A stretch of DNA of 64,000 bases from Sympetrum striolatum (Eukaryota > Arthropoda > Insecta > Odonata > Libellulidae): contig OX388349.1 in the NCBI GenBank assembly GCA_947579665.1, positions 69,940,841 through 70,004,840 of the forward strand, given 5' to 3'. This document shows positions 37,141-50,630 of this stretch, piece by piece. The notes under the pieces were generated by a model that did no database searches, was not told the DNA's origin, and saw only the letters and a list, made by a program, of their open reading frames with translations. A program made the position numbers and the translations under genes. Numbering within the stretch: the first letter of the stretch is position 1; every line of letters begins with the position of its first letter.

Positions 37141-38060
37141 TCAAACGACTTCAAATGAAAATTGTCGCCCTCGAGAAAATTTCCCTTGAACGAAAATTGG
37201 GGAATCGTTTCGTCTCAGAAGAGGGCAGGTGAAGGTGGACAGCACACGACCCGAAAATCGACCCGATATTTCAGGATAAAAATAATTTGCATACCCCTTG
37301 ATAAAGCCGACCATTGGTCACTCCTTTTGCCAAAGGAAGCGGAGCCAGGGGTGTAGAACACGATCCTGGAGGGTGAGGATTGGACGATGGACGAATCGAG
37401 GAATGGAAGCGGAACGAAAGGGCGGGTGGAATGGGGGAAAAGATAGGGTCGAAAAAAAAGAAAATGTTAATATTCGCCTCGTAAAAAAAGAAGGAAGATC
37501 AACGATCAAATGGTTCAGGGAAAGGGCAAAGGGTGGGTGGATGTGGGCGGGTCGCCCACAGTCAGCTCGAAACGAGCGAAGAAAAAAAGTGAATAACTCT
37601 TTCGCGGGTCGTTCCTCACAGTATGCTTCTAGGTCCCTCCCTCTTCCTCTCTCTAAAGAGTAGTTTAAGAGGCCGGAGAGTGACTTAAGCGATGGCAGAT
37701 GTGGGAGTTTTCGTTACCAGCCGAAAAATAACTCCAAGTATACAAATTATATGCATTTATTCAGGTCTCTTTCTTTAGATAGAGGTACTTAAGTTATGGC
37801 TGATCATACTCTTTCTCTTCGCTCTAGCAATGGAGCAAAAAGTGCGTCTGATTAAGGTAGAGCCATGGGAAGTCGGTTTTCTCTCAAGGAGCCTCAATGG
37901 AGCACGTTTCTATGCCTCTGATCGCGTTAATTGCTCCCACGGGTAAGGGAGAGCCTACTTTGCATGCTGGGGGGATTAAGATGATGCGGGGAAGATACTG
38001 TAAATGCGGCAATGGCCGAGGATATGACAGTTTCTTTCTTATCGCATGACTTGCAAGATT
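37141..38060. other. G+C-richer patch, about 0.9 kb
   Basis: Purine-rich on the plus strand at 37390-37560 (GGAAGCGGAACGAAAGGGCG). The 121-codon open frame at 37298-37663 is Arg/Lys/Gly-rich because of that composition and has no domain. Confidence 0.4.
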
Positions 38061-41000
38061 GGCGGAATATTTTTAGAAAATCATTTGAAATTAATTGAAA
38101 TCAGATAACAGAGTAAAAATTTATATGATACCATAGATACGCGATATAAACACATTCTTCATGTCATTTTAACATTCGTAATTCGTAAGTGAAAACTTGA
38201 AAATTGTTTACTCTTAAAACAGGAATATCGACCGAGAATATGTACTTTCTCGACACCTAGATGAATTTTAAACCTGAACTTTTTCTATGATGACTCTCTT
38301 TAAATACTATCCAAATGCATCAGGAGAAATTTGAATATTATTTGCACGTAGGAATGAGGGGGAGAATGTGTTGTTAAACACTTAACTATATCATTCGAAT
38401 GAGCTTCACATGATTCTCGACATTTACTTAAAAAATAATGCTTGAAGTTTGATGGCGGAATATCTTAAATACTGATAAATATGGTTTGGAAAAATGATTC
38501 ACCTACACAATGGCTATAAAGAGGTCCTTTTCCTTAAAATTTTTCCTTTGGTGTTATTCACTAGGTGCGGATTTCCACTCGGATTTGAAACACCTCTCTT
38601 CAACATTCCTTCAAAATTCCTTTCCTCTTACGATCACTACTTATTGAAGTCTTCAAATTTTCGTCTTCTTTAAAAAACTTCTTTCTCATTACCTCCGTAG
38701 TCCTCAAAATCAAATATCTAAGCGATGTTTCGAGAAAATAATTTGGAGTAGAGCAAGAGAAACTCTAGAAAACAAATTTGATTATTAAAAATTTGAATAA
38801 CTAAGCAATTGTCTAGATCCTGTAAGGAAAAAAATTGATGTTTTGGCCAAATACACAGTGAAATGTGTGCTGTGTTAGTTGATTTGTTTAATTTACGTTC
38901 ATGAATCTCCTACATATCGTTAGCTTCATATGTCCCTAGATTCAACTCTTTACACGTCTTCTTTTATGAATTACTATCCAACTTCTTCCATTATACTCTC
39001 AATCAATGGCACAAGAACTTACAAACTCGTGAGGGCTAGGAACTATTACCGTAAGAAGCTCATTCACTATCATCAATGAAATATGAAAAATATATTTATT
39101 TAAATTAATGCCAAGGAATTTATATCTTATGCTATAGGTTTCGAATTATTTAATTATTATAGGAATTAAGAATATATGGAGGTTTTATTAATTTTTAGCA
39201 TAAAATAAATGCGCTTAATAATGAAAACAGCTTATTTATGACCGAAAAGGGGGATGCGCGCTTCATAGCCCTAAGAGATTGGCGAGGATAAAAACCCAAG
39301 TAAGATGGAGGGAAAAGCTTTTATCAGAGAGGAAGTGAGGTGATGACCGTTACCAGATATTAAATCCCTCAGCAGTTAACCTCTGGAGCGATATAAATTG
39401 CGGAGAGCAGCTCGTGGAAGGGGATTGGGCGAGAGATTTCCAAAATGGCGAGCCCGCGTTTTCCTCCGATGCGTAGCAATGAGAGAGTCCATTCATATTC
39501 ATAAATCCAGAAAAAGGAAAAGAGGGCGTTCGAAATTGGATGCGTCGTTTTAAACTCCCACTCCTTTTACGCTCTGTTACCTATCTCTCTCCCAAGGCCC
39601 ATTCAATTCGTTCTCGCTGTTTAGCCCTGTTTGAGCCTTCTCATCCGTCCTATTCAAATCGCCTTTATGCAAAGCGAGTGGGTGGATGATTTTTTCCGGG
39701 AACGCAAATTACCAATTTTTTTCGGGAGATGGTTTATTGTTCTGTCATGTTTAACCCCTCCGAGAAACCGACAAAAAAGCGATGCAAAATGGCTGCGCTA
39801 ATTTTCCCTCTCGCTTTGGGGAAATGTTTTTTTACGTCTTATCTTTCTATTAAACGATCCAGTTAAAAAATGAAAGGATATCGTTTGGAATTTCTTCAAA
39901 TGGATGAATATTTTCCAGAACCGAGGGAATATTTGAATTGCTAATTAAGGAGGAGATAAGGAAATCCCTTGAAAGACAAAAGAAGCTCTCAGCTTTTCCA
40001 GGTGGGAAATTGCTCCTATGCGAATGTTAATTTTAATTTATAATTATAAAATTGATAGATATGTAATTGGTGGGAAAATTTAAAAGTCAGAGAAGCAAAT
40101 TCATTGGATCGAGAAGTTGGCAGATTTTAATGTCAGGGTTAATTGCCTTGCCATTTGTTAAAGAGAATGGCACGATATTTATGGATGCAGTAAAAATATG
40201 AATTTGTAATTATTTTTCAAAAAAGCTAGATTTCTTCGCAAAAAGGAAACTGTAATTTAGCTCCAGAGATTTTAGCAAAAGAAAGAACAGCAGCGTGGTA
40301 AGGATTAATGAAATTTAGGGTTTTCAATGTATATGTATGCGATTCACCATATTTATTTAGCGAGCCGGAGGAAAATATCATAGCGAAACTATGTAAGACA
40401 TGCACCCTCTAATAGACAGTATTTGCATTTATGTTATCCATAAAAAGTGATTAAATTGAATTTGCAATTGAAGATTATAGAAGAACGCTGGGATTATTCA
40501 TTAATCAAGTGAGAAAGCTTATAACTTATTCTTATATCTTCAAACCCAAATTTCTAATGAACTATACACCATCATTGAATTGATAGGGTCCAGCGTAAGT
40601 AGAAGGCCATTTGGAAAGATCAAGGAAGAATTCATTAATGATATTAATGGACTATCAGATCTATTTATACAAAGTTACTTAAAAAGTTGTATTAACTGTA
40701 TAAAATCATTTCCTCGCTCAGGAGCGAAAAAGTTAATTCTATTGATATCAGTCATATGGAATAGGTGAACAAAATAGTCATTTTCATTTTCGTTCTCGAA
40801 AGTTATCCTTTTGGTTCGCAGACTCCTCTTCGGATATCCTTTAATTATACCTGAATAGTCGAGTGCTGAAAATATTTAAACATACTTTGCTGAGAATCAA
40901 GGTAGAGTGAAATTCAATGTATGAAAATCATATCTATAAAATTCACTCCTGATTCTGAGTGCGAAACATGAGTTTCGATGTAATGCTGAATCATCTGGAA

Positions 41001-42280
41001 TATATATTCCCTTTCAGAAGTTATCGCAGACTAAATCTGTTCGTAAGGACATTGCCCTATAGCCGCAAGCCGATGGAACGAGAAAGGGAAACAGATAATG
41101 ATTTCTGTGAAACATGGACCCCGGAAATACAAACCGATTCACTCACAAAAACATTCGTACGTTCAAAATGACCTCGATCGAGGCTTTGGATACTACTAAT
41201 CAGTAAGTTTCTCCAGATCGCGCACCTATGGCTTCAGCGGCCTTACCATGTTTTGTCAGCAGCAGCAATCTCCATCATCGAAACAGACGAAAACAAAAAA
41301 GGACCGAGATGCGCACTGTGTGGGACGCCTCCATTCATTAAACTGCTTCCCGATAGAGCCCTCGTTGACCAAATTTGCGGAACACCGGGCTGTTTCAATT
41401 AAAGTATCTAAAACTGCTAGTGTTTTTACGATCATGGTATGGAGGCGTTAAGTCTCTCCTATCCCAGCATAGATATCTCACCAGCTTTAAAATCGTAGCA
41501 TAAGGAGATATGTAAATATACGATGTATGCAGCTCGTATGTAGCTATTAACTGCAAGGAAGTTATAAAGAATATAAAGAAGTAGAGTTCTTTAATATGAG
41601 TTTATGTGCTGCTATAAACAGTAAATTATTTTCAGAATTTCTTTCTATTATTCTTTGCATTACAGTATAATTTAATCAGAAATATATTATGTTATTGCTT
41701 AGTAAGTTAAAATTGCCAAATATTACCTCCCAGCTCTCCCATCGTATTAATGATGAAAATGTTTACCATTTATTGAATTCAGTAACTTTTATCTTTATTC
41801 AATTCAGGTAAACGTTAAAAGGAAAGAAAGGTATGCTGAAATCTCATTAATCCCAAGATTTTCACAATTTTTCCTCGGGTTAGATGTCTTTTTTACAGGG
41901 TCCTTTTATGTTTTAACTTCGGAAAATGATTTAACCGGTCATTTTAAGGCGTTACTGTTTATCAGATGTTTAATGAAAGATCAGTTTCATATAGACCTAT
42001 ATTAGTTGAAAATAATTATGTTGGATATGAATAAAACTATAATAATTATCAATGAAGATGAATGAATTATTATGATGTAAAAATATCTAGCTGATTCTAA
42101 AGCGTAGCAATGCGATGGTGATATTTCTGTTATTTTTATAATCGCTTGCTTTCACAGTTAACTTACATTCAAATTGTTACACTTAAGGAAAACCCCTAAT
42201 TGTTCATACTATCCAAATAACATAAGGGTCTTTCATAACCCATTTCTCACAATGTTTGAAAAGGAACGAAGGAAGTTGAG
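38061..42280. other. A+T-rich DNA with a G+C-richer patch at 39241-40020
   Basis: ATGGCGG lies at 38452. The patch at 39.2-40.0 kb contains CCAAAATGGCGAGCCCGCG, resembling a Pho/YY1 core. No exon was recognised. Confidence 0.45.
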
Positions 42281-42740
42281 CAGAGGAATTCCAATGTTCT
42301 CCTCCCGTTCCTGACAGTTGTAAAAGCCTCCAATAACAACTGCGACGGAGTGAGAGAAAAAACACCTCGTATCTCCTCCATCTCCCTCAACTTAACAATT
42401 CTTTATCGCCAAAACACACCCGCCATTTCCCGCTCCTCTTAATCTCCCATCTGATCGGATTTCCTTTCTTCGAGACCCGCTCTTCCCACCAGCTAAGCAG
42501 CAGAGTATACCTTATTCGCTTGCAGCAATTCTCTCTCTCCACTCACAGGGGGAACTCAAATTACTCCCGAAAGTCCTCCGCAGGGCAAAAGACGAAAAAA
42601 GTGGAGCATCGTATTTTTTAATAAGCATGACAAGAACGGAACTATCGCGGTGTGAATCTTTCAGGGAGCAAAAAAATGTGTAACTAGGTGTTGGAGGATT
42701 GGGATGAGAATGAAAAGGGAAGAAAGAACAGTTCGAGGGG
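42281..42740. other. Pyrimidine-rich, G+C-richer patch
   Basis: The plus strand is rich in C and T (CTCCTCCATCTCCCTC, CTCTCTCTCCACTCACAG). CCGCCAT lies at 42420. The CTCTCTCTCC run is a GAGA-factor-type site on the minus strand; the same run plus CACAG looks like a splice acceptor, but no open frame with meaning follows. Confidence 0.4.
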
Positions 42741-45643
42741 TAGGGAATGTGTCTCCTGCTCCGAAGAAAATAAGAGTTAATAAAGGTAATAATATGTAGA
42801 TTGGAATGAATTATTAATATTGAATAGGTATGGGTGTAAATAAAGTAGTAAAATTAATAAAATAAGTTTTATTTTGGATATAAAATTACTGAATGTTATT
42901 ATTATTTTGATTATAAAGGAAGCACAATTATATTACTTATAATTTGTATACAATCTGAAAATAAATTAGTAAGAGACATTTAAATGTGATTTTTAAGTAC
43001 GGTAGTTAGAAATCATTGAAGTGGATTCAGATAATGTTATTTTATTATATCCTTGATAATGAATCGCTATGTTATGGGACCATGACCCTCATTTGTATTA
43101 ACCTGCCATATCCTTTCTATAATAATTCTTAATACTACACTCCCTTCTTAAATCATGTTATTTTCTTACGGGTAAGAAAATATCAGAAACTTTTGACATG
43201 TATTTAACTGATGTAATCACAATGAAATCATCCTACACCAAAGAGTTAAATAATTGTTACTAACACCGAAAGATTACGTACTGAATTGAAACCTGAGAAA
43301 AAATATATATTCTTTAAACTAACTTATTGATTGATAATTAAGTAATGTACATTGATTGAGAAACCATAAGTCTACTTTGAATAAAGCCGTATTTCAAATA
43401 GAAAAAATTAATCTACGACATGACGGTTACATATCTAATTACCTCAAATACAAATTTTGCTGTGATTATGAGTCAGTTTAGTACTTTTCTTTTAAAATTA
43501 GTTAAACAGTCTGCAAAATTGTGCGCTTTACACATTGTAATCGACACAGTTTTATTCTGAATCAATTATAATCAATAGGAGACAAGATATCGACGACCAA
43601 ATGTTGCAAAACATGCAAATAAAATACTTGAAATGGTATCACAGAAATGGCTCACTTTCGCATTTCTCTCACAATAGCACATGCAGAAAATTTGAGATGT
43701 TAGCTCTGTTAATGTGTATACCACATGCACAAAACACATGCTTTTCAAAATAGCGAAAACCTTAATGTACAATCATTTCACCAAACAGTATATTTTGGAG
43801 GACAACCGAACTTTATGGAAACTTGCAACCTTATCTTGCAGATGTGACGTGAAGATTCAAACCTATAAAATGTTTACGAATACGAGGATTCTGAGATATA
43901 TAAAAATATGAAATGTAAATAAGGAAAAGTGTGCCTGAGACCAATTCTCGTTTCAAATTCTCACAAGATTCCGTGTTCAAACGAGGAAGTGACAAGAGAG
44001 GAGCGTTCAAGAATGCCTGATACCCGTATTCGAACGCGGACACTTCCCGTATCTTACTTTTCGTTATTGCAGATAGAATAAATGTACAGAGAACAGTCTT
44101 GAAATCGAATGAGAAATAAACAGCAATAAAATAATTTTGTTCGTCGTGAAAATAATCATTTTATGCGAATTTTCGCATACCCCAATGTCATAGAGTGAAA
44201 ATTTATACCAAAAGTTCTATCGATAAAGGAGAATCTTAAAAAATAACAGAAATAATGCATGGCCAAAAAAGAACACCACTTAATTACATACAACTACCTG
44301 CTGCTTGCAAAGAGGTACACACTGAAGAAATTATCACAATATCAGAAATGTTGCAGCAAATAAAGGAGTATTTCTTTTGAGTACATCAACAAGACAAAAC
44401 AAGAAAAAAGGTTATTTATCTATTAATCTCTATTTATCATTATAATCAGATTCTAGTTGATGATCTGAATAAAAATAAAATATACATACGCGTTTGCTAA
44501 TTGAACAATTTTGCTGTTCGTAGCGTCACTTATACCCAAATAATTCTCGTCAATAGAAATTTTGAGGATGGAACTACAAAAATTCCCGAAGGAAGAGGGA
44601 TTTTAGAGATTTTAAAATATTGAAACGAGTCTTTCAAATTAAAAATGTCAATATTCATACAAACGTGATTTTTATAACGATGTTGGTAGTAGGTCAGTTA
44701 ACAGGTAACATGAGAGTAGCAGGAATATGTAGAAGAATAAATTAAAATGCCAACCATAATTTGATCATTTCGTTATTTCGCAAGCAACTGCCCATGCGCT
44801 ATAATATCACCACATCCTTCCTAGTTTATGTAATTCCTTCATATTTATTTCAAAGCCTTAATGAATACATCTTGGAGACGAACGTTATAGGCAAAGGCAG
44901 ACTTTAAAAATTTGTAATAATTTTGTCTTGCAATACAAAAAATAAAACGAGTAATTTTGGTTTATTACATTACATTCACACAAGATCTATCCGATAAATT
45001 ACTATACACTCTGTATACTAAAATAACTGGAAAATTTAAGAAGTATGTTATGTGTTACGTTTCAATAAAAATAATCTCCGCAATTTTGCTTGACACTCAA
45101 TACGCTCACAAAATTATTGTACTTGAAGAAAACTTAATTCTTAGAACTGAATTCTAATTCCAACTGAAATCTACATTCTTGGTGAATATTCAGTAAAGAA
45201 CATACATGTTTAAGGTATTAGCTATAATGATCTTTCTTAGTTAATAGCAAGGAATCAACGAGGCTATTGAAAACAGTATAATGCGAGTTTAAATCATTAC
45301 ATGAACTCCTTTGTCATTGGCTGAATCCAAAGAAAAGAAACTTGAACGATAATGTAGAAAGAAAAGTTATAGAGTTGATAAGACATTCCTTTTTGTTAAG
45401 TTTTCTCAATTTGGCATCAAATACGTGGAACACGCGCAGAAGTGCATCCGTTCATGCACTTTAGCCTTAGGTTTGGAAAAATATGTTCCAAAAGTTTGGC
45501 AAAATGCCATAATGAGGTCCGGATTGCGCGGAATAATGCTTGCATCCCCAAGCGGATTGGGTTGAATTGTTGCAACTTCTTTTCTTCAGAGAAATATACT
45601 TTTTTTTCACGCCATATGAAGCTTCTGAAACATTGATGACGAA

Positions 45644-45712
45644 GGAATGAATGGTTAAGCTTTACAGTGAAAATGGAGGAGGAATGAATGGTTCAGTATT
45701 ACAGTGAAAATT
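45644..45712. repeat. Tandem duplication with a period of 37 bp
   Basis: GGAATGAATGGTTAAGCTTT then ACAGTGAAAAT is repeated as GGAATGAATGGTTCAGTATT then ACAGTGAAAAT starting at 45681. Spacing is preserved with three substitutions in the first 20 bases. Confidence 0.7.
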
Positions 45713-47092
45713 TCTGAAAAGATAACTAATCTTCGAGTGTTTTCCAACAGCCAGAAATATATCACGATATATCGTTATCTATTTTCTTGTAGTCGATTGG
45801 GATATGATTTCATTAACCACTGACCGCCATAATTTTAACCTTCTCTCCTGAAATTCGTTTTCTAGAATCGCACGGATGATGAATGCAAGTTGAATCTCGA
45901 AGAAAGTCAAAACTGAAAACAATGAATAGATTTATATAGATTTAATCTTAAGTCTCTCGCCTAAATCCAAGTATACGATAATTTTCCTTTTTCTAAACTC
46001 TATTTAGAGGAATTTGACTAACATACGTTATAATCGTTGTCACTTTTCCTCACTAATAATGTAATTTTATATTATGTACTTTTCATCCTTCAATTTACTA
46101 TAAAAACGCCTAAGAGCAATATGTTAAATGAACAATTTACTTTACTTGTGTACTGTTTTTTTAGAACTATCATTTAATTCGCAAAAGTTTTCTGAAACAT
46201 TTCCAAATCCTATGAGCATGTATCACCATTACATCCTTCTATAATTACTTCACTGCAAATTGCAACATTATTTATTTTCATGACATGGCAAACGGAATAG
46301 AATAAACAAAATTAAATAAATTTTCTTATGGAAGATGTTTATGAGAGTACGCTACGACTAGAAAAGTATTTTTCGTAATTAGAGCGCTTCTGAGATGAAG
46401 AAATTGAGTTCTTAAGAGTTCTTACTTAAGAGCAATTTGAAAAAGTGTATTTAAAATGCACTATTCGTTTCAAAGTTGCCGTGCACTTATGAAGAACTAT
46501 ACATTAATGTAATCGTAGAGAATTAGAGGCCATTTTTTCTAATTTTCTTATAAGTGCACTCTGGAAAGTAGACCGGTCATTTAAACTTGCGCCGTGTTAT
46601 TTTCTGGGATAGAAATGGATGGTAGCGGTCAAGTGTGGGCGGAGGGTAAATATTAGGGGCCGTTCTGATGATAGAGGGTTAGAGGCACTAGAGGGTCTTT
46701 CCAAACAGTAGATATGTCCTCTCATAATGCCCATTTACTTAATTATATACGAATTCAACCCCTTATGCGATACAGCATGTCTCTTATTGCCTACTTCAAC
46801 CAGGACTCCCTCGAATCTACTTTTGTGGTTACACTGCCACCTGGTATTGAAACTATCTGAAGTACTGTGAACTACTAATGATATTAAAATGTCTTTTCAT
46901 TTCACTAGAGGTTGTTCCATCTGTTATATGCCGACTTCGTGAAGAGGAAAGGAGTTGATAGAGGTAATTCTTACTATTGTTCAGCTGGTAAAATATTTAG
47001 CTTGGGCAGCATAATTTTATCCCTCAAAGGATACCCAGTAAATTTAATCTTACCGTCAACGCCAAATGCGTTGCCTTACTCTTCAGTAATAG

Positions 47093-47173
47093 TACAGTCC
47101 TGGCCAAAATTAACGCAGCACCGGCCGTAAGGATCGCAAGGGAGGTGCTGCGTTAATTTTGGCCAGGAGTGTA
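47093..47173 (+). mobile_element. Tc1/mariner-like palindromic MITE, copy B
   Basis: Same length, same ends and same orientation as the copy at 34.07 kb, with a TA at each side. The two differ only at a few spacer bases (GTAAGGATCGCAAGGG here against GTAAAGATCGCGAGAG), so both are young or were homogenised. Confidence 0.8.
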
Positions 47174-48078
47174 CATTATTTAATTACGGGAATGAGTATT
47201 TACTAATGGTTCTCCTGATAATTAATAAGGTTGGAATTGGTGAATTACTTAATCTGTCGTACTAAATACTACTACATAAATAATGATAGCAGTTTGATGT
47301 GCAAAGTTTTATGTCATATATTATAATTATTTCTAAATATGAAAATTAAAAAGCAAATTCGATTTCATGAAAAGATAAATGTTAAAAATATAAAATAGAT
47401 TAATAGTGATATAAACGAATAGACTTTTCTTGCGTTTAAATTCTATTTCCATGAATGAAATCTATAGAATGAATGAATACACACGTTCGTAGTTAATTAA
47501 AGTGGTTTAGCCAGAGGAGCTAATCAAACTGACATGAAATGCGGTACCTGGAATGAAAAATCTCCTTCGAGATATTCTATGAAAAATAATATTATCAAGG
47601 CATACAGTGAATATACCTATACATGCGCTGTGTGAATATTATAGTATCTTGCAAGAACAAATAAATAAGGCTTTATTTTTGTATTTTTAACTGTCATAGC
47701 GTTTAAATTTATTCTAGATCACTTATTAAAGAATCGTTATTTAAAATCGATTAATTCGATTTTCATGTATTTAATGGTGTATGCGCTATACATCCAAAGA
47801 AATACGAGTTTTTATTTGAAAGGAACTGAAATGTCGAATCGACAACATAAAAGGATCGTTATTAAACTAAGAAAGCGTGCCATTACAACGTAGTTATAAC
47901 ATGCAATCAGAAATTGGGAATACAATAAATATATACACACCCACGAATGGTATTTATGGGTAGGTAATTTCTCAGATATGGAGAATTTTAAGATTCCTCA
48001 ATGTTTTGAATGGCAATTATTTACGTCCCATCAAATCAAGGTTCCATTACAGATATTAAATATCATTAATTCTGAACG

Positions 48079-48159
48079 TACACTTCTGGCCAAAATTAAC
48101 GCAGCACCTACCTAGCGATCCTTACGGCCGGTGCTGCGTTAATTTTGGCCAGGACTGTA
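48079..48159 (-). mobile_element. Tc1/mariner-like palindromic MITE, copy C (inverted)
   Basis: Same family in the opposite orientation, flanked by TA and only about 0.9 kb from copy B. Reverse-complemented, the spacer reads GGCCGTAAGGATCGCTAGGT, close to copy B. One end differs by one base from the copy A and B ends (CACTTCTGGCC against CACTCCTGGCC). Confidence 0.8.
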
Positions 48160-48500
48160 CATACATTTTGATTTTAGATGTAAATGTCAGTAGATCTTTT
48201 AGGTTTTTCAAGCCATACTTTTGGGTTTTTTTTTAGATTTCCCCCTGAGTGCAAACTTATGTTTTTTTTAGTAAACCTACACATATTTCCCACTTTTTAT
48301 ATCTTCTTTTGCCTTGTTCCTAAGAGCTCTTTCTTTAAATTTTGAATGAGATAGGTTTAATAGTAGAAGTTTATAATTCTAAATCTCGCCCTTAACTTAC
48401 TTTATATATAATATTTTATTATTATTGTAGCGTTAAATTCCCAAATCAATCGTTATAAACCTGCAACTTATCAAATCTTAATAAAATTGAACATCTTTAG

Positions 48501-50630
48501 CATCATTTTAAGAGAGTTAAGGAGTTGGAATGAATGAAAGAACCAAGTGCAAAGGGAGCGAGCAAATTTAATTAGCTCATCGGAACGAAGCGATGCGCGT
48601 TCGTACGGCGCCGGCGATCGGATACCAGTTTCCCTCAGAGGACGCTTCAAAGATTCTTCAATTAACACGGGGATTTTTTGCACCCTTTCCGATGTTCAGC
48701 AATAAACAGATACCGCCGAAGCCGAACGACACGTGAGATTAAGATTTAATTACCTCCATTTCTGAGGAATAAAAAGCGAAGAGGCGGAGCAACATTTTAA
48801 CGATCGAATCCGAGCAATTACAGCCATTTGGAACCTCATGTGTCGAAGAGGCTCACGGGAAGAGAATTACAAGGTGTGCGATCTGCAAATTCTCATACAT
48901 CTAGAAGGATAAACAGGGCAAAAAAGCTAATACACTTTGTGAGAGCACACGAGTCAGGTGCGAAGAATATCCATCGGCAAGCGAATATCTGGCAGAAAAT
49001 CTATTCAGGAAGGTTGTTAGGAACAAGGGGTTGATTAATAAGGACTTAACGAAGGCTTCCTTCCATCTGTTGAGTGGTGAAAACTTATCCTTATTAAGAA
49101 AGCATTATAGAGTTTAACTTTCTTGGAGACTTTTTTGTCTTCACTTTAGAAAGTTTTTATCGCTGATACTCTTTATCAAATCTCCTGCGGGAGATCGCGC
49201 TTTATTGAAAAGAATAGACTTAATTGAGGGCAAAATTGATATTATAGTGCCTCTTCCTTTCCTGAACCTAAAGATTAAGTTCCGTTCATAACGTAGCCTA
49301 AAATAGCTTCCCTCTGATTTAATTCCGCTATTAACGAAAGCCATAGTAGGAAGAATTTATAAAATGGTTCGTTTATAACAAAATAATTCCTGATAGTATA
49401 CCTCTAGATAGCCTCTATGGTATTTAAAAACAGTGAAATATTACGAGATAGTTTAAATGTAATCTGAATTTTCTCGATTTCTTGGATATCGCTATCATAA
49501 AATCAGAAAACATTAATTTACGATAACTGAGACCAAGAGAAAACTGTAAACCTTGATTCCTTCCCCCAATTGATTCGTGTCTTATCGTATTTTATTATCT
49601 ATTATTTTTGCTCACTTCACTCAATCCCGCGATTTTATATGTCCATCAGCTTCTTTCTTCAATACTTAATTTTTAATTCATTCTCCTCCAATTCGATGAT
49701 TCTGACCAATTAAATGTATATAATTAGCGACAACTTTCAATTAAAACTATCGTTAAAGACTAAAAAACATGGTCATCGTGGGAAAGGTCACAAATAATAA
49801 GGAATTAATTAAGGATTAAATACTGCATGAAATTGCTGCTTCCTTGAAAGTGATCAAACGGATTTAGACCAGTCAGAGAGGAAATAAAAGTGTAAAGGTC
49901 TTTAGAATCAATACACCATTATATACAACCCTCTACTACACCACGTAGGTAACACCAATAACATAAGAGGAATATATGTTTGCAATTACCCAAGAAAAAA
50001 AATACGAATAAGAGATAAGGAATAGAGAAGATGTTTCCGTTACTAAGGTTGTGGTAATTTGGAGACTTCCTCCACATTGACACGTTCTAATGAAAATGAC
50101 GAAGTCGTTTCAGGGCCCCAATTAAAATGGCGGAGGGCGGTCTCCCTTTTAAGTCCTCCGCATTTGTTTCCAAATTCAACGGACGCAACGCCAACTGGCC
50201 ACTCCTTATCGGTGGGGAAAATCCTTGGACCGTAATGACCACTGGAGAGAGGGGACACAAGGTGTTTCGCCGGAGTCGATTTCTCCTCGATCATTAGGCC
50301 GAAAAAGTGGGAAACGGAAAGCGATACCCCACGCAGCTCGATTGCCTCTCCCTCGGCTTTATTGAATTTTCGCAGACTCTTTTGCTGGGCGGAATCCGGG
50401 AGGGTTGATTTTTTCCTCATTATTATCTCCACTTTGCAGCTCTTTTGTTTCATTTTCGAGCGTATTCCAGTTCGGACTTTTTCTGGACGTCAAATTCGAG
50501 GAAAAGGCTGACCGCAGGGAGAAATTTTCTCTCCCAAAAGATCCCATCGTTTTCCTTCATTTTTTGCGGTCTGACGGAACGAATATCCGTACGCCAAAAA
50601 TTTGCGATCGTTAGGGATAAAAAATGTGTA
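48501..50630. other. Two G+C-richer patches (48510-48900 and 50041-50620) with A+T-rich DNA between
   Basis: The first patch is CpG-dense (GTTCGTACGGCGCCGGCGAT). The second holds ATTAAAATGGCGGAGGGCGG at 50121, a good Pho/YY1-like site. The 136-codon minus-strand frame at 50043-50453 has no known domain. Confidence 0.4.

Larger units (their letters stand above)
42741..48500. other. A+T-rich non-coding DNA with two MITEs
   Basis: Besides MITE copies B and C and the 37-bp tandem duplication, CCGCCAT occurs at 45824. No exon or RNA gene was recognised. Confidence 0.5.

Noticed and set aside
43930..44060. SINE on the minus strand around GCGTTCGAATACGGG
   Set aside because: A B-box-like word without a convincing A box and without similarity to the other copies.
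50043..50453. 136-codon minus-strand frame
   Set aside because: No domain, and the stretch is better explained as a stop-poor G+C-richer patch.
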